Assembly: GCF_028606985.1 (NCBI RefSeq)
Contig: NZ_CP117416.1
Location: 5,085,001 to 5,149,000 of the forward strand
Direction: 5' to 3'
Origin: Paenibacillus kyungheensis
GTDB lineage: Bacteria; Bacillota; Bacilli; Paenibacillales; Paenibacillaceae
Length of the DNA stretch: 64,000 bases
How positions within the stretch are numbered: position 1 is the first letter of the stretch; each line of letters begins with the position of its first letter. Below, piece after piece: positions 18,651-27,933 of this stretch. The position numbers and the translations under genes were made by a program. The notes beneath the pieces were generated by a model. That model searched no databases, had not been told where the DNA came from, and saw only the letters and a program-made list of their open reading frames with translations.

Positions 18651-18744
18651 GCACAGTCTCCACTTTCCTACGCTAGTATGAACTAGATCAGGTTCCAAGG
18701 GTCCGGGATCTTCCCGTCTCAGCCTACACAAAGGCTCCCCTAGT
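18651..18744 (-). ncRNA. TPP riboswitch aptamer (THI element)
   Basis: The minus strand shows conserved THI-box blocks in order: GGGGAGCC, GGCTGAGA, GACCCTTGGAACCTGATC, then TAGTTCATACTAGCGTAGG and AAGTGG, closed by complementary ends. It senses thiamine pyrophosphate and controls tenA-ykoEDC through the downstream terminator. Confidence 0.96.
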
Positions 18745-18768
18745 GGTCATTCGATTCATTTGCATCTT

Positions 18769-18797
18769 ACTGTACACACGATTGAACAGACTGTCAA
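18769..18797 (-). promoter_or_regulatory. Promoter of the thiamine operon
   Basis: Minus strand TTGACA (18792-18797), a 17-base spacer and TACAGT (18769-18774), about 20 bases before the riboswitch. Confidence 0.75.
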
Positions 18798-18922
18798 CTG
18801 CTACAACCTCAGTAATCTTTCCTTTTTTAACAGTTATAGGGTTATAAAATGGTGTAAAATATAATTATTAGTAAGGATTGGCGCGTAGATTTAACTATCC
18901 AAACAGAATTGAGTTGATCTCG

Positions 18923-19819
18923 ATGACACGTAAAGTGGTATTGGCAGGTGGCACAGGATTTATCGGACAGTATTTGGAAAAAAGATTTGCAGCATTGGGT
19001 ATTGAAGTGCAGATCATTTCCAGACAATCTCCACATATCGCATGGGATGATCATCAAGGAATTGTTCAAGCTCTCGATGGAGCAGAAATGGTGATTAATC
19101 TAGCAGGTAAATCGGTCAATTGTCGTTATAACGAACAAAATAAACGTGAAATTATGAACTCTCGAATCGAAACCACCCAGATTCTTAGAAACGCTATCCT
19201 GGCTTGTGAACATCCACCTGCGCTTTGGATCAATTCCAGCACAGCTACTATTTATCGCCATGCAGAAGATCGCCCTATGACCGAGACGAAAGGCGAAATC
19301 GGTAGCGGATTTTCGGTAGACGTTGCCAAAGCGTGGGAAGAAGCTTTTTTCTCTTTTAGCCTTCCGCATACCCGACAAGCCGCATTACGGATTGCTATCG
19401 TATTAGGACCTGGTGGTGGTGTCATGACCCCTTTCAAAAATCTAGTTCGCTTCGGGCTGGGTGGTCATCAAGGGTCAGGGAAGCAGATGTTTAGCTGGAT
19501 TCATGTTGAAGATTTATTTCAGATTATTTTATTTATTCAAGAGTGGGAATCGCTTGAAGGAGTATTTAATTGCACGTCTCCCAATCCGGTGACCAATCGT
19601 GAACTGATGGCAACGATGCGCAAAGTGATGCATCGTAAAGGCGGTCTACCTGCGTCTACATGGATGCTTAATCTAGGAGCTAGAGTGATTCGGACGGAAC
19701 CCGAATTGGTGCTTAAAAGCCGTTGGGTGATCCCTAATCGTCTCATCAAAGAAGGATTTATGTTCAAATACGGACGGTTGGAACAAGCACTGCACCATAT
19801 TTTGCATACAAAATCATAA
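18923..19819 (+). CDS. TIGR01777-family NAD(P)-dependent epimerase
   Basis: 298 residues from the ATG at 18923; a TTG 45 bases earlier is in frame but adds an unlikely leader. An N-terminal Rossmann motif VVLAGGTGFIG, then SSTATIYRH and GSGFSVDVAKAWEE, and a C-terminal DUF1731-like segment (ELVLKSRWVIPNRL) are the hallmarks of the TIGR01777/SDR39U1 family (B. subtilis YfhF, E. coli YfcH). The substrate is unknown in the family. It is a single gene, divergent from the thiamine operon. Confidence 0.88.
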   Translation: MTRKVVLAGGTGFIGQYLEKRFAALGIEVQIISRQSPHIAWDDHQGIVQALDGAEMVINLAGKSVNCRYNEQNKREIMNSRIETTQILRNAILACEHPPALWINSSTATIYRHAEDRPMTETKGEIGSGFSVDVAKAWEEAFFSFSLPHTRQAALRIAIVLGPGGGVMTPFKNLVRFGLGGHQGSGKQMFSWIHVEDLFQIILFIQEWESLEGVFNCTSPNPVTNRELMATMRKVMHRKGGLPASTWMLNLGARVIRTEPELVLKSRWVIPNRLIKEGFMFKYGRLEQALHHILHTKS

Positions 19820-19940
19820 CATCATACCGTACAGACGAACATGACTTTTAAAATAAAGCAAAAAAGGGTATCGTAGAGATAGACTTGAGTAACGGCTTGA
19901 ATAGCTTACTCAAAAATTAGAGTTAAAGGTGTGCTTATAC

Positions 19941-20648
19941 GTGCGAATTAATAAATATATTAGTGAATCTGGAATTACATCCCGCCGGGGTGCTGATAAA
20001 TGGATCAATGAAGGTATTGTCACAATTAATGGTGTGGTTGCCGAGCTAGGCAGTCAGGTCGAAGAAGGCGACGATGTGCGGGTCAAAGGCAAACCGATCA
20101 AAGTCGAACAAGAAAATGTCTATATTGTGCTCAACAAACCGGTAGGCATTACCAGTACAACCGAGCGTCATATTCGAGGCAATATCGTAGATTTTGTCAA
20201 TCATCCCCTACGTATTTTCCATGTCGGACGATTGGATAAAGATTCGGATGGCTTGATTATGCTGACCAATGATGGCGATATCGTTAACGAAATTTTGCGT
20301 GCTGAAAATAAGCATGAAAAAGAATATATCGTCACTGTAGATCAACCGATTACGCCTTCTTTTCTCAAACAAATGGCTTCCGGTGTAGAGATTCTAGATA
20401 CAGTGACTTTACCTTGTCAGGTCGTTCAACAATCCAAATATGTATTCAAAATCATTTTGACGCAAGGATTGAATCGCCAGATTCGTCGCATGTGCTCTGC
20501 ACTTGGCTATGAAGTTCGTGCGCTACGTCGTACACGCATTATGAATATTCGTCTGGGTAATTTACCGACAGGCAAATGGCGCGACCTGACGACTGATGAA
20601 CTCAATCGCCTATTCCGCGATCTGGAATATACGCCCAAAAAACGCTAA
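19941..20648 (+). CDS. rluF: 23S rRNA pseudouridine synthase, RluF type
   Basis: 235 residues from the GTG at 19941 (AAAGG 11 bases before). The first codons read as [11 protein letters not shown], the usual start of this family; the GTG at 19929 overlaps the ribosome binding site. An S4 RNA-binding domain (about 5-60) is followed by the RsuA/RluB/E/F catalytic core with the active aspartate in [10 protein letters not shown] and [11 protein letters not shown] further on. It isomerises uridine in 23S rRNA, as E. coli RluF does at U2604, though the exact target is inferred from similarity. Confidence 0.88.
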   Translation: MRINKYISESGITSRRGADKWINEGIVTINGVVAELGSQVEEGDDVRVKGKPIKVEQENVYIVLNKPVGITSTTERHIRGNIVDFVNHPLRIFHVGRLDKDSDGLIMLTNDGDIVNEILRAENKHEKEYIVTVDQPITPSFLKQMASGVEILDTVTLPCQVVQQSKYVFKIILTQGLNRQIRRMCSALGYEVRALRRTRIMNIRLGNLPTGKWRDLTTDELNRLFRDLEYTPKKR

Positions 20649-20656
20649 TTCACCTG

Positions 20657-20722
20657 AAAAAGACCTCTTTGACTTGATCCGTTATCCTATATCAGATAGC
20701 AGATCATTGAAAAGGTCTTTTT
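20657..20722 (+). terminator. Terminator after rluF, left copy of a flanking hairpin pair
   Basis: AAAAAGACCT / AGGTCTTTTT close a long loop. The left arm and part of the loop resemble the terminator at 21623, on the other side of the lipoprotein gene. Confidence 0.65.
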
Positions 20723-20749
20723 GGTATCAAAAAATGTCTGTCCAGAAAA

Positions 20750-20783
20750 AATCCAAATAAACGTGACTTATTCCTATTTGGAT
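20750..20783. repeat. Isolated inverted repeat before the lipoprotein gene
   Basis: Perfect nine-base inverted repeat ATCCAAATA / TATTTGGAT around a roughly 16-base loop, with no T tract. Role unknown. Confidence 0.35.
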
Positions 20784-20899
20784 AGTCTATATTTTAACTG
20801 TAAAGTCTCTTCCAATATCATCGTTTTATAGTTTTTAATTATTGTCATAACAAAGCATATTAGCGAAGATTTTATTCTACAAAGAAAAGAGGCGATCTT

Positions 20900-21535
20900 A
20901 TCAAACTACTCCTATCAGTAATTCTGATGGTTATTTTACTTTCTGGATGTTCACTAAACGGAAGTAAACCAAATCCTGAGAACAGTAATGCCGATTATGT
21001 GAAATACAAGGATCAAATGTATATTAATGAGCCCAAAATGATCGTTATAGACTCCACCCAACTTTCAAAAATAGATACTGTAAGCGAATCCTCTACAGTA
21101 CCTAAAGACACCCCTATTTATAAAATAAATGGGTACTCGGATAATGATATAATAGCTGTAAAAAATACTAATAATGCATTGCAAGGAAAAATGAATATAG
21201 ATATATACAATGTGTATAAGTTATTAAAAGATATGAATGTAAAATCTAAAAAATTGGATATTTTTGATCAAAAGATAGAATCTGTTGATCTATATAAAGA
21301 AGGACAATTTATGCGTACATTACACGGAAAAGAAAGTAAACAATTTATTGCTCTCGTAAATGCTGCTAAAACGACTATTCATATAGATAGTAGTAATGCT
21401 GTGATGTATTCGTTTTTGTATAAACTAAATAGTGCTATCGTTCTAAAATACAATGTGCTAGAGCATAATAATCAATACATGCTTGATTATACTGATGCAG
21501 AACTTCCTTCAGCTATAGGTAGATATCTTAAATAA
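20900..21535 (+). CDS. Orphan lipoprotein with apparent ATC start
   Basis: Reading from ATC at 20900 gives IKLLLSVILMVILLSGC, a normal lipoprotein signal with a basic residue, hydrophobic core and lipobox. GAGG lies seven bases before the ATC. The first ATG, at 20927, leaves only seven residues before the cysteine and no charged N-region, so it cannot be the functional start. ATC differs by one base from ATG: a rare natural start, a mutation or a sequencing error are all possible. The mature 190 or so residues are Lys-, Asn- and Asp-rich and match no family I recognise. The DNA is visibly more AT-rich than its neighbours, and the gene is boxed in by two similar terminators, suggesting an insertion. 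Confidence 0.65.
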   Translation: MKLLLSVILMVILLSGCSLNGSKPNPENSNADYVKYKDQMYINEPKMIVIDSTQLSKIDTVSESSTVPKDTPIYKINGYSDNDIIAVKNTNNALQGKMNIDIYNVYKLLKDMNVKSKKLDIFDQKIESVDLYKEGQFMRTLHGKESKQFIALVNAAKTTIHIDSSNAVMYSFLYKLNSAIVLKYNVLEHNNQYMLDYTDAELPSAIGRYLK

Positions 21536-21622
21536 ATATAGATATTTTGCCAGATAAAAGCTATTTTATTGCCAATTATCGTCACGTATACGAAAATTCT
21601 ACTCATCTGATGAATCCAAAAT

Positions 21623-21689
21623 AAAAAGACCTCTTTTACTTTGTCTATTATCTTATGTTCGATAATTGACTACAAAAGAGGTCTTTTTT
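21623..21689. terminator. Bidirectional terminator between the lipoprotein and GIY-YIG genes
   Basis: AAAAAGACCTCTTTT / AAAAGAGGTCTTTTTT with an inner arm near TCTATTATC / GATAATTGA. T runs on both strands serve the two convergent genes. Confidence 0.8.
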
Positions 21690-21693
21690 GCGA

Positions 21694-22059
21694 TTACTTG
21701 TAAAATACTTTTTCTACATTGTATTTCGCATGTAGTGTATTGATAATGTACGTCTCATAAATCTCACGATCCATAGCGTTGTCGATCAAGCAGACTTCGA
21801 TCTTGGTGACTTCATCACGATGATCTTTGATCGGTGATACGGTATCTTCGAAATGCTTTTTGATACGAGGTCTAAGCTTACGTGCTTTACCGACAAATAG
21901 TAATTCATCTTGTTCGTTATAGAACATAAAGATACCGCCTGTTTCACGCGAAATCAGATGAAAATCGGTAAATCCGTAAATATGGCTAAGCTCAGGGTTA
22001 ATTTGTTTGGTAATCGTAACATCCGCTGTCGGGATTGTTATAGTAATCAATATGGTCAC
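21694..22059 (-). CDS. GIY-YIG-fold protein with substituted signature tyrosines
   Basis: 121 residues from GTG 22059; a TTG at 22050 is equally placed relative to GAGGA. Residues 40-115 align with the UvrC-type GIY-YIG nuclease core (GVYRMY...YVGKAKNLKKR in UvrC). Here the tyrosines of both halves are phenylalanine: GIF with Phe44 and FVG with Phe55. Arg65 (KLRPRI) and Glu102 (YETYII) are kept. It may bind or cut nucleic acid weakly, or be an inactive relative. Stand-alone gene, no partner evident. Confidence 0.7.
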   Translation of the reverse strand: MTILITITIPTADVTITKQINPELSHIYGFTDFHLISRETGGIFMFYNEQDELLFVGKARKLRPRIKKHFEDTVSPIKDHRDEVTKIEVCLIDNAMDREIYETYIINTLHAKYNVEKVFYK

Positions 22060-22213
22060 TTCCTCATTCTATATAGGTGTTCATCCTATCATAATTTACA
22101 CTGCAAAACTACGACTACTCTCATCTTACCACGTTGCTGATCTGCATCTCTATATGATTTTGCTAGTTATGGATGAGGTATGGCTCTATTTCATCACATG
22201 ATTTGTGCAAATG

Positions 22214-22615
22214 CTATACCTTTTTCCACCACATGCCTAAGGAATGAGGTGCTGTATACGTAAATCCATACTGTGCATACAATTGGTCTGCCGGCGGGTC
22301 TGCGAATAGTACCGCATGAGATTGAAGAGACATATTCTTTTCCAAGTATGTTGTGATCTCACGCATAATCGCTTTGCCGTAACCTTTGCCTTGATATTCT
22401 GGGCGCACACAGATATCGGTAATATGAAAAAATAATCCGCCATCTCCTACAACCCGTCCCATCCCGATCGCTTGTCCTTCTTCTTCCAATACAACAGCAA
22501 ATAGGGTATTCGGCAATCCTTTACTTGCGCCTTCGACACTCATTTCGCTCAGCCCGGATACTTTACGCAACGTTAAGTACTCTTCAATCGCTGGAATACG
22601 ATGAACAATCTGCAT
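22214..22615 (-). CDS. GNAT-family N-acetyltransferase
   Basis: 133 residues. The acetyl-CoA pyrophosphate-binding motif is RPEYQGKGYGKAIM near residues 72-85, preceded by the strand FFHITDICV and followed by a C-terminal YGFTYT strand. The length is typical for a small single-domain GNAT. The substrate is not predictable. Divergent from the flavoprotein gene. Confidence 0.88.
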   Translation of the reverse strand: MQIVHRIPAIEEYLTLRKVSGLSEMSVEGASKGLPNTLFAVVLEEEGQAIGMGRVVGDGGLFFHITDICVRPEYQGKGYGKAIMREITTYLEKNMSLQSHAVLFADPPADQLYAQYGFTYTAPHSLGMWWKKV

Positions 22616-22691
22616 GTATGTACAACTCCTTTTTTTATCTCACATGATAACAAATAATCCCTATACTGCATACGAATGTATACAAATAAAG

Positions 22692-22720
22692 TTGACGCTC
22701 TCTATTAATGGTTAATATCT
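22692..22720 (+). promoter_or_regulatory. Possible promoter of the flavoprotein gene
   Basis: TTGACG at 22692-22697 and ATATCT at 22715-22720 with 17 bases between, about 30 bases before the ATG. Confidence 0.4.
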
Positions 22721-22751
22721 TAGTAAAAGATGAAAAGGTTGGTGACATTAC

Positions 22752-24113
22752 ATGGCGGTACATAACCAAAAAGATACTACGGTAGAACCCACAATAATTA
22801 TTGGAGCAGGACTGGCAGGTCTATGTTGTGCTTTTGAATTAGCCGACCAAGGCAAGTCTGTAATCGTTCTTGAAGCGGCTCCTTATATCGGAGGAAGAAC
22901 AGCCAACTGGGTCGAAGACGGCATGGAAGTCGAATCTGGATTTCATAAATTTCTAGGTTACTACACTGTTCTGCCTGAAATTTTGAAAAATGCAGGTATT
23001 TCGATGAGCGATATGGTTCACTGGGAAGAAACCACCAATATTCGTCATACGGAAGCACAGGGTACATTTGGGTTAGACCCTTTCAAAGCTCCTCTCAAAA
23101 CGATTGCGGGTGCACTTGGGAATAACGATCTTATCTCTCCAGCAGACAAAGCATCGTTGATTCCTTTTTTTGCAGCCGGATTTAAAGATTATATCAGCAA
23201 TCCAGATAAACTCGATCAATCTTCGATCCAAGAATATGCTGAACAGCATGGTGTATCTACCGATGCGATTGAGCGATTGATTCAGCCATTATCATCAGGG
23301 ATTTTCTTTTTACCTATTGAAGAATATTCTGCGTATGCGTTTTTCGGTCTATTTGCTCCAGCTCTGCCACGTATCGCCAAAGTACGTATCGGTGCTTTCA
23401 AAGGCGGAATGACTGATGTCATGACAGGCCCTCTTGCCAAAGCGATTGAAGAACGTGGTGGACAGGTGCTAACAAATAAAACGGTAGCTCATTTACTATA
23501 TGATAATGAAAAAGTCGTTGGTGTGCAGTTGGAAGATAGCTCTCAAATTTATGGCGAACAAGTAGTTGTTGCTACAAATATCCGTCGTGCTCAGATGCTA
23601 TTATCCGAACATTTCCATGCACATGAGTGGTTCCAAGATTTCTTATCATTAGAATCGATGCCTTATATTACAGCTCAATTTGAAGCAACAGAAAAATTAG
23701 CAGCCGTCGATCATACGATGTTTGGCCCGGGTACACAATTAGGTTCGTTCAGCGAACAATCTCGAACTACATTTGAACGTCCAACTGGACGAGCTTCGAT
23801 CATTCTGGTTGATCCTGATACATTAATTGATCTACCGGATGAAGAAGTATGGGAAATCACCAAAAAATCACTTCACGATGTCGATCTTCCTAATGTAGAT
23901 ACGATGACACAGTATCGAATTATACGGGGCAAAGAAAACTTTTATCGTCTGGCAAAAGGCAATGAACACAAACGTCCGAAGCAGATTACTCCAATCGATG
24001 GACTATTTCTTGCAGGTGATTATACTGATCAACCGCTCCTTGCAACTATGGAAGGTGCAGCTATTTCAGGCAGACGAGCAGCAACCGGTATTTTAAAAGG
24101 AAAAGTCATTTAA
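22752..24113 (+). CDS. FAD-dependent phytoene-desaturase/amine-oxidase-like protein
   Basis: 453 residues. An N-terminal dinucleotide-binding motif IIGAGLAGLCCAFELADQG with GGRTA (about 16-52), and the C-terminal FAD motif DGLFLAGDYTDQPLLATMEGAAISGRRAA near residues 410-440, define the phytoene desaturase / HpnE-like flavoprotein superfamily. No carotenoid or hopanoid biosynthesis gene is nearby, so the substrate is open: plant-type PDS, squalene dehydroxylation or another isoprenoid are candidates. Monocistronic, with a strong terminator. Confidence 0.8.
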   Translation: MAVHNQKDTTVEPTIIIGAGLAGLCCAFELADQGKSVIVLEAAPYIGGRTANWVEDGMEVESGFHKFLGYYTVLPEILKNAGISMSDMVHWEETTNIRHTEAQGTFGLDPFKAPLKTIAGALGNNDLISPADKASLIPFFAAGFKDYISNPDKLDQSSIQEYAEQHGVSTDAIERLIQPLSSGIFFLPIEEYSAYAFFGLFAPALPRIAKVRIGAFKGGMTDVMTGPLAKAIEERGGQVLTNKTVAHLLYDNEKVVGVQLEDSSQIYGEQVVVATNIRRAQMLLSEHFHAHEWFQDFLSLESMPYITAQFEATEKLAAVDHTMFGPGTQLGSFSEQSRTTFERPTGRASIILVDPDTLIDLPDEEVWEITKKSLHDVDLPNVDTMTQYRIIRGKENFYRLAKGNEHKRPKQITPIDGLFLAGDYTDQPLLATMEGAAISGRRAATGILKGKVI

Positions 24114-24120
24114 GAATACA

Positions 24121-24168
24121 ATTAGCAATAAGACCTTGTCATAGGACAAGATCTTATTGCTAATTTTT
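24121..24168 (+). terminator. Terminator after the flavoprotein gene
   Basis: A near-perfect 20-base stem (ATTAGCAATAAGA / TCTTATTGCTAAT with inner CTTGTC / GACAAG), a four-base loop, then TTTTT. Confidence 0.85.
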
Positions 24169-24203
24169 ATATATTCTACTAACACTAATTTTTATAATTA
24201 TAC

Positions 24204-24977
24204 TTATAGAGCTGTAAAATATTTTGCACTCTCGACCATCGGCGTACAATCGCTGTGATCGCCTATTAGATTAATCTCAAAAATATAATCTTTGCCTTTT
24301 ACAAAAGGCTTCACCATCTGCCAATCGATCAGACCTTCACCCAGTGGCAAAGAATCATGAACTTGTCCCATACTATCCACCAGATGATAATAGACCGCAT
24401 ATGGAGCGGTACGTTCAAGCACATCGCGTAATTTCTGATTATCTCCTCGAAAAGCGATAAAGGTATGGCTTACATCAACATTCAACGGCAAATCTAACGG
24501 AATAATAAGATCATCTATTAAGTATGGATTGGAATAACAAAATAGCCCTTCTGTTGAATCTTCCCAGACAATCTGTTCACGTCCATATTCTAAAATAGCA
24601 GCAATTTCTTCGCGCAATGCGATTGTACGTTCACGTGAAACTTCTGCATTTTCACTACGTACATAATGTGCATGTAACACACACTTTGCACCTTCTGCTT
24701 TACAAATTTGAACCAATTGGCGTGTTGATTCATGATAAAATCGGCGCAGCTCGATATTTGTACTCATAATATCTAAAAATGTATTTTGATATCGGGATGG
24801 ATGGTGTAAATATACTGTAACTCCTCTATTTTTCAACTCACGTATTCGAGCAACAATCAAGTCGGGTTGTTGCATATCTGTCGCACTCAAATAAAATTCG
24901 ATAATCTCGGGGTTATACGCAAGTCGGTTATCTAGACTTGATCGATCTAAGCTTCCTTTTAGTCGCATATTATTCAC
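24204..24977 (-). CDS. Sugar phosphate isomerase/epimerase-like TIM-barrel protein
   Basis: 257 residues from the GTG at 24977, chosen because AGGAGAG lies just before it; the ATG at 24998 is upstream of that site. Motifs fit the AP-endonuclease-2/xylose-isomerase-like TIM barrel: CVLHAHYV, IVWEDSTEGLF, NVDVSHTF and the end FEINLIGDHSD, with His, Glu and Asp metal ligands. Substrate unknown. Transcribed divergently from the large LuxR-type regulator at 25123, which may control it. Confidence 0.7.
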   Translation of the reverse strand: MNNMRLKGSLDRSSLDNRLAYNPEIIEFYLSATDMQQPDLIVARIRELKNRGVTVYLHHPSRYQNTFLDIMSTNIELRRFYHESTRQLVQICKAEGAKCVLHAHYVRSENAEVSRERTIALREEIAAILEYGREQIVWEDSTEGLFCYSNPYLIDDLIIPLDLPLNVDVSHTFIAFRGDNQKLRDVLERTAPYAVYYHLVDSMGQVHDSLPLGEGLIDWQMVKPFVKGKDYIFEINLIGDHSDCTPMVESAKYFTAL

Positions 24978-25122
24978 AGTACTCTCTCCTTTTTTCACTC
25001 TATCTATTCTATCGTTTTCTATGTATCTATATATTACAATATATGAAATAAACCTTGATGCGTAATTATATGTGTATTTGTAAAATACGAATATAATCAG
25101 CCAGGGAGACAGGACGGAATCT

Positions 25123-27705
25123 ATGGAAAGTTCGATACTTCTAAAAACGAAAGTTTCTAAACCGATGATTCGTAACTACACGATTGACCGTCCAGAGTGG
25201 ATTCATCGTGTAGAACAAGGCATGAATTTTAGAATAAATATGATCTATGCACCGGCAGGAAGCGGCAAAACCACCTTACTAGGACAATGGTTATATGAAA
25301 AAAAGCAACCGTACGCATGGCTTTCTCTAGACGAACGTGATAATGATCCTCGTCGATTCTGGCGCTATATGATCTATTCTTTATCTTGTTATATGATTCC
25401 TGATCTAGAAGAGCGATTATTACCTCTGCTGTCTAACTCTTCTATGAGTAGTATCACGTCTTTTATCGATATGTTTATTCATGAATTAGACCAATTAAAG
25501 GCACCACTTGCTATGATACTGGATGATTATCAATTTATAGCAAGTTCTGATATTCACAAAGGATTGTGTTATCTGATCGATTATTTACCGCCCCATATTC
25601 ATCTCTATATTTCGTCTCGCCAAACACTTCCATTTGTACATATTGGAAAATGGTTAGTTCGACAACAATTAAATATTATCGCCGCTGGTGAAATGGCTTT
25701 TTCAGAAGAAGAAGTTGCTTTACTTTGTCAGCATACGATAGGTTATTCGCTACCTACTGAGATTATTCATAAGCTTGTTCAACAAACCGAAGGCTGGATT
25801 GCAGGGATTCAATTAGCTTTGATTTCATTTCAACAAGATGAAGGACAATACCGTTTTACTTTAGACTTTAATGGCAAGCATCGCAGTATAGCAGATTATT
25901 TATTTTATGAAGTATGGAGCGGTTTTGATGAAGAACTGCAATCTTTTTTATTACAAACGTCTATTTTGAAGCGTATGAATGCAGAGTTATGTGATGAGCT
26001 CACCGGTCTGCAAGACAGTCAGTGCAAATTACATCGTCTACAACAGCTCACTCTATTTCTAATTCCACTGGATGAAGATGGCGAATGGTATCGATATCAT
26101 CATTTATTTGCAGAATTTGTCCAAAATGTATTACGTCAATCGTCACATACACGATGGATCAGCGGGCATCAGAAAGCGAGCCAAATCTATATCGAGCGAC
26201 AATGGATCGAAGAAGCAATCGATCATTCTTTGATCGCCCACCACTATGAGCAAGCCGCCCAATTAATCGATAATCATGTAGAAGAATGGCTAAGTAAAGG
26301 TGAACTGGATACGTTACTGCACTGGTTCCAGCTATTCCCTGCTGATTATGAATTTACAATAGCGCTCTGTCTGATTCAAGCGTTTATTTTAGGGATTGTG
26401 GATCGTTTTGAAGAATCGATTGAATTACTAAAGCGATGTGAGCAACGTATTAAAGCATTATCTTCTTCTGACAAATATTCTAATTATTTAGGCATTTTAT
26501 TTTTGGTCAAAACTAATATTTTATTTGCATCTCGAGACTTTGATGAATGGTTTGCTTTTATGCGTTCTATTCAACAACAAATCCCTCAAAACTCGGTCTT
26601 TTTCCACTTTAATTATAATAAAAACGAACCGTTTGTTAGAAATACAGCTTTTGGCTTAAAAGGACTTCTAAGTCAGGAGACAGCTCATGTCAGTGCAGAA
26701 ATGATCCGTATCTTGCATCAGCAACATGGAGAAAATTCGTTATTGGTACAGTATGTTATGCAAGCTGTTGTTGAAGGATCTTATGAACGTAACGATCTCA
26801 ATACCTGTATCTATTGGGTTCAAAAAATATCGAAAAACGATAACTATCGCATCGTTCCAGGATTGCTTGTTCCTTTCCGCTTAATGACAGTCAAATTAAA
26901 ATTGAAAGAAAAACAGTATATTACAGCACGTACTATTCTCGAAAATACATTACAACTGCTGGAAGATCCTCAATACCATAACTGGCGCAAACATCTATAT
27001 GCTTTTATCGCATGGATCGATCTTTTAGAAGGTGATATCGAGAAATCTATCCATGTATTAGATTCGATCTCAATCACTAGCAAGCAACGTATCTCTTTAG
27101 ACCAATCGCTTGCATTTATGATATTATCTCGTGCACTGATAGCTAACAAAGACTATAATACCGCTCTGGAAATTTTAGCTTCTATTCGCTTTTTTGCAGA
27201 AAATGAGCATTCGACTAATATTGAATGTTCTGTTATTGTTCTTCAATCGATCTGTACTTATCGCAAAGGACAAGTAGATACGGCTATTTTATTGCTCCAA
27301 CAAGCGATTGAATTAGTCATGCCGTTTGATTATGTACGAACATTTGTAGATGAAGGAATGGTTATTTATATTTTGCTACAAAAATTAAGCCATAAGAAGC
27401 ATATCGTTAACCATCCTCAGATGCTTAAATATATAACTAAATTACTAAATATATTAGAAGCAGAAGGCAAAACGCCTCTATCATTGACAGACAATCATCT
27501 TATTGAAGCGTTAACACCTAAAGAATTAGACGTGCTCAAATTGATTCGTCAAGGTCATTCCAACCAACAAATTGCCGATCAATTGGGGCTTACAATCGGT
27601 ACGATCAAAGTGTATATTAATCGCATTTATAATAAGCTGGGCGTGACTTCTCGTGTTCAAGCATTACTCAAATCGCAAGAATTAGAACTGCTTTCCGGTC
27701 TATAA
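25123..27705 (+). CDS. MalT/LAL-type LuxR transcriptional activator
   Basis: 860 residues. An N-terminal STAND-type ATPase with Walker A APAGSGKTT at 43-51 and Walker B MILDDYQF is followed by a long helical, TPR-like region (about 350-780) that probably binds the inducer, and a C-terminal LuxR helix-turn-helix (LTPKELDVLKLIRQGHSNQQ, then GTIKVYINRIYNKLGV). This is the MalT architecture: ATP-dependent oligomerisation on inducer binding, then promoter activation. The divergent TIM-barrel gene is the most likely target. No malto-oligosaccharide genes lie nearby. Confidence 0.9.
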   Translation: MESSILLKTKVSKPMIRNYTIDRPEWIHRVEQGMNFRINMIYAPAGSGKTTLLGQWLYEKKQPYAWLSLDERDNDPRRFWRYMIYSLSCYMIPDLEERLLPLLSNSSMSSITSFIDMFIHELDQLKAPLAMILDDYQFIASSDIHKGLCYLIDYLPPHIHLYISSRQTLPFVHIGKWLVRQQLNIIAAGEMAFSEEEVALLCQHTIGYSLPTEIIHKLVQQTEGWIAGIQLALISFQQDEGQYRFTLDFNGKHRSIADYLFYEVWSGFDEELQSFLLQTSILKRMNAELCDELTGLQDSQCKLHRLQQLTLFLIPLDEDGEWYRYHHLFAEFVQNVLRQSSHTRWISGHQKASQIYIERQWIEEAIDHSLIAHHYEQAAQLIDNHVEEWLSKGELDTLLHWFQLFPADYEFTIALCLIQAFILGIVDRFEESIELLKRCEQRIKALSSSDKYSNYLGILFLVKTNILFASRDFDEWFAFMRSIQQQIPQNSVFFHFNYNKNEPFVRNTAFGLKGLLSQETAHVSAEMIRILHQQHGENSLLVQYVMQAVVEGSYERNDLNTCIYWVQKISKNDNYRIVPGLLVPFRLMTVKLKLKEKQYITARTILENTLQLLEDPQYHNWRKHLYAFIAWIDLLEGDIEKSIHVLDSISITSKQRISLDQSLAFMILSRALIANKDYNTALEILASIRFFAENEHSTNIECSVIVLQSICTYRKGQVDTAILLLQQAIELVMPFDYVRTFVDEGMVIYILLQKLSHKKHIVNHPQMLKYITKLLNILEAEGKTPLSLTDNHLIEALTPKELDVLKLIRQGHSNQQIADQLGLTIGTIKVYINRIYNKLGVTSRVQALLKSQELELLSGL

Positions 27706-27933
27706 ATAAAGGGTTGAACATTATATTTTTTATTAAAAAAAGTATCTCATTTGTAATAAAAATGTATTCAAGTTAACTTTAGTTAATAGATGCGTACGGC
27801 TTGGATTTGCTACAATAAAAACAACCCAGATCATGGGAGAATAAATGACATCAAATAGAAAATCTTCTGCTATCATTCGATTTTTCTCTGTGATCTTACC
27901 TATCCGAACGGTTTCCTCCAATCATATTTTTGT

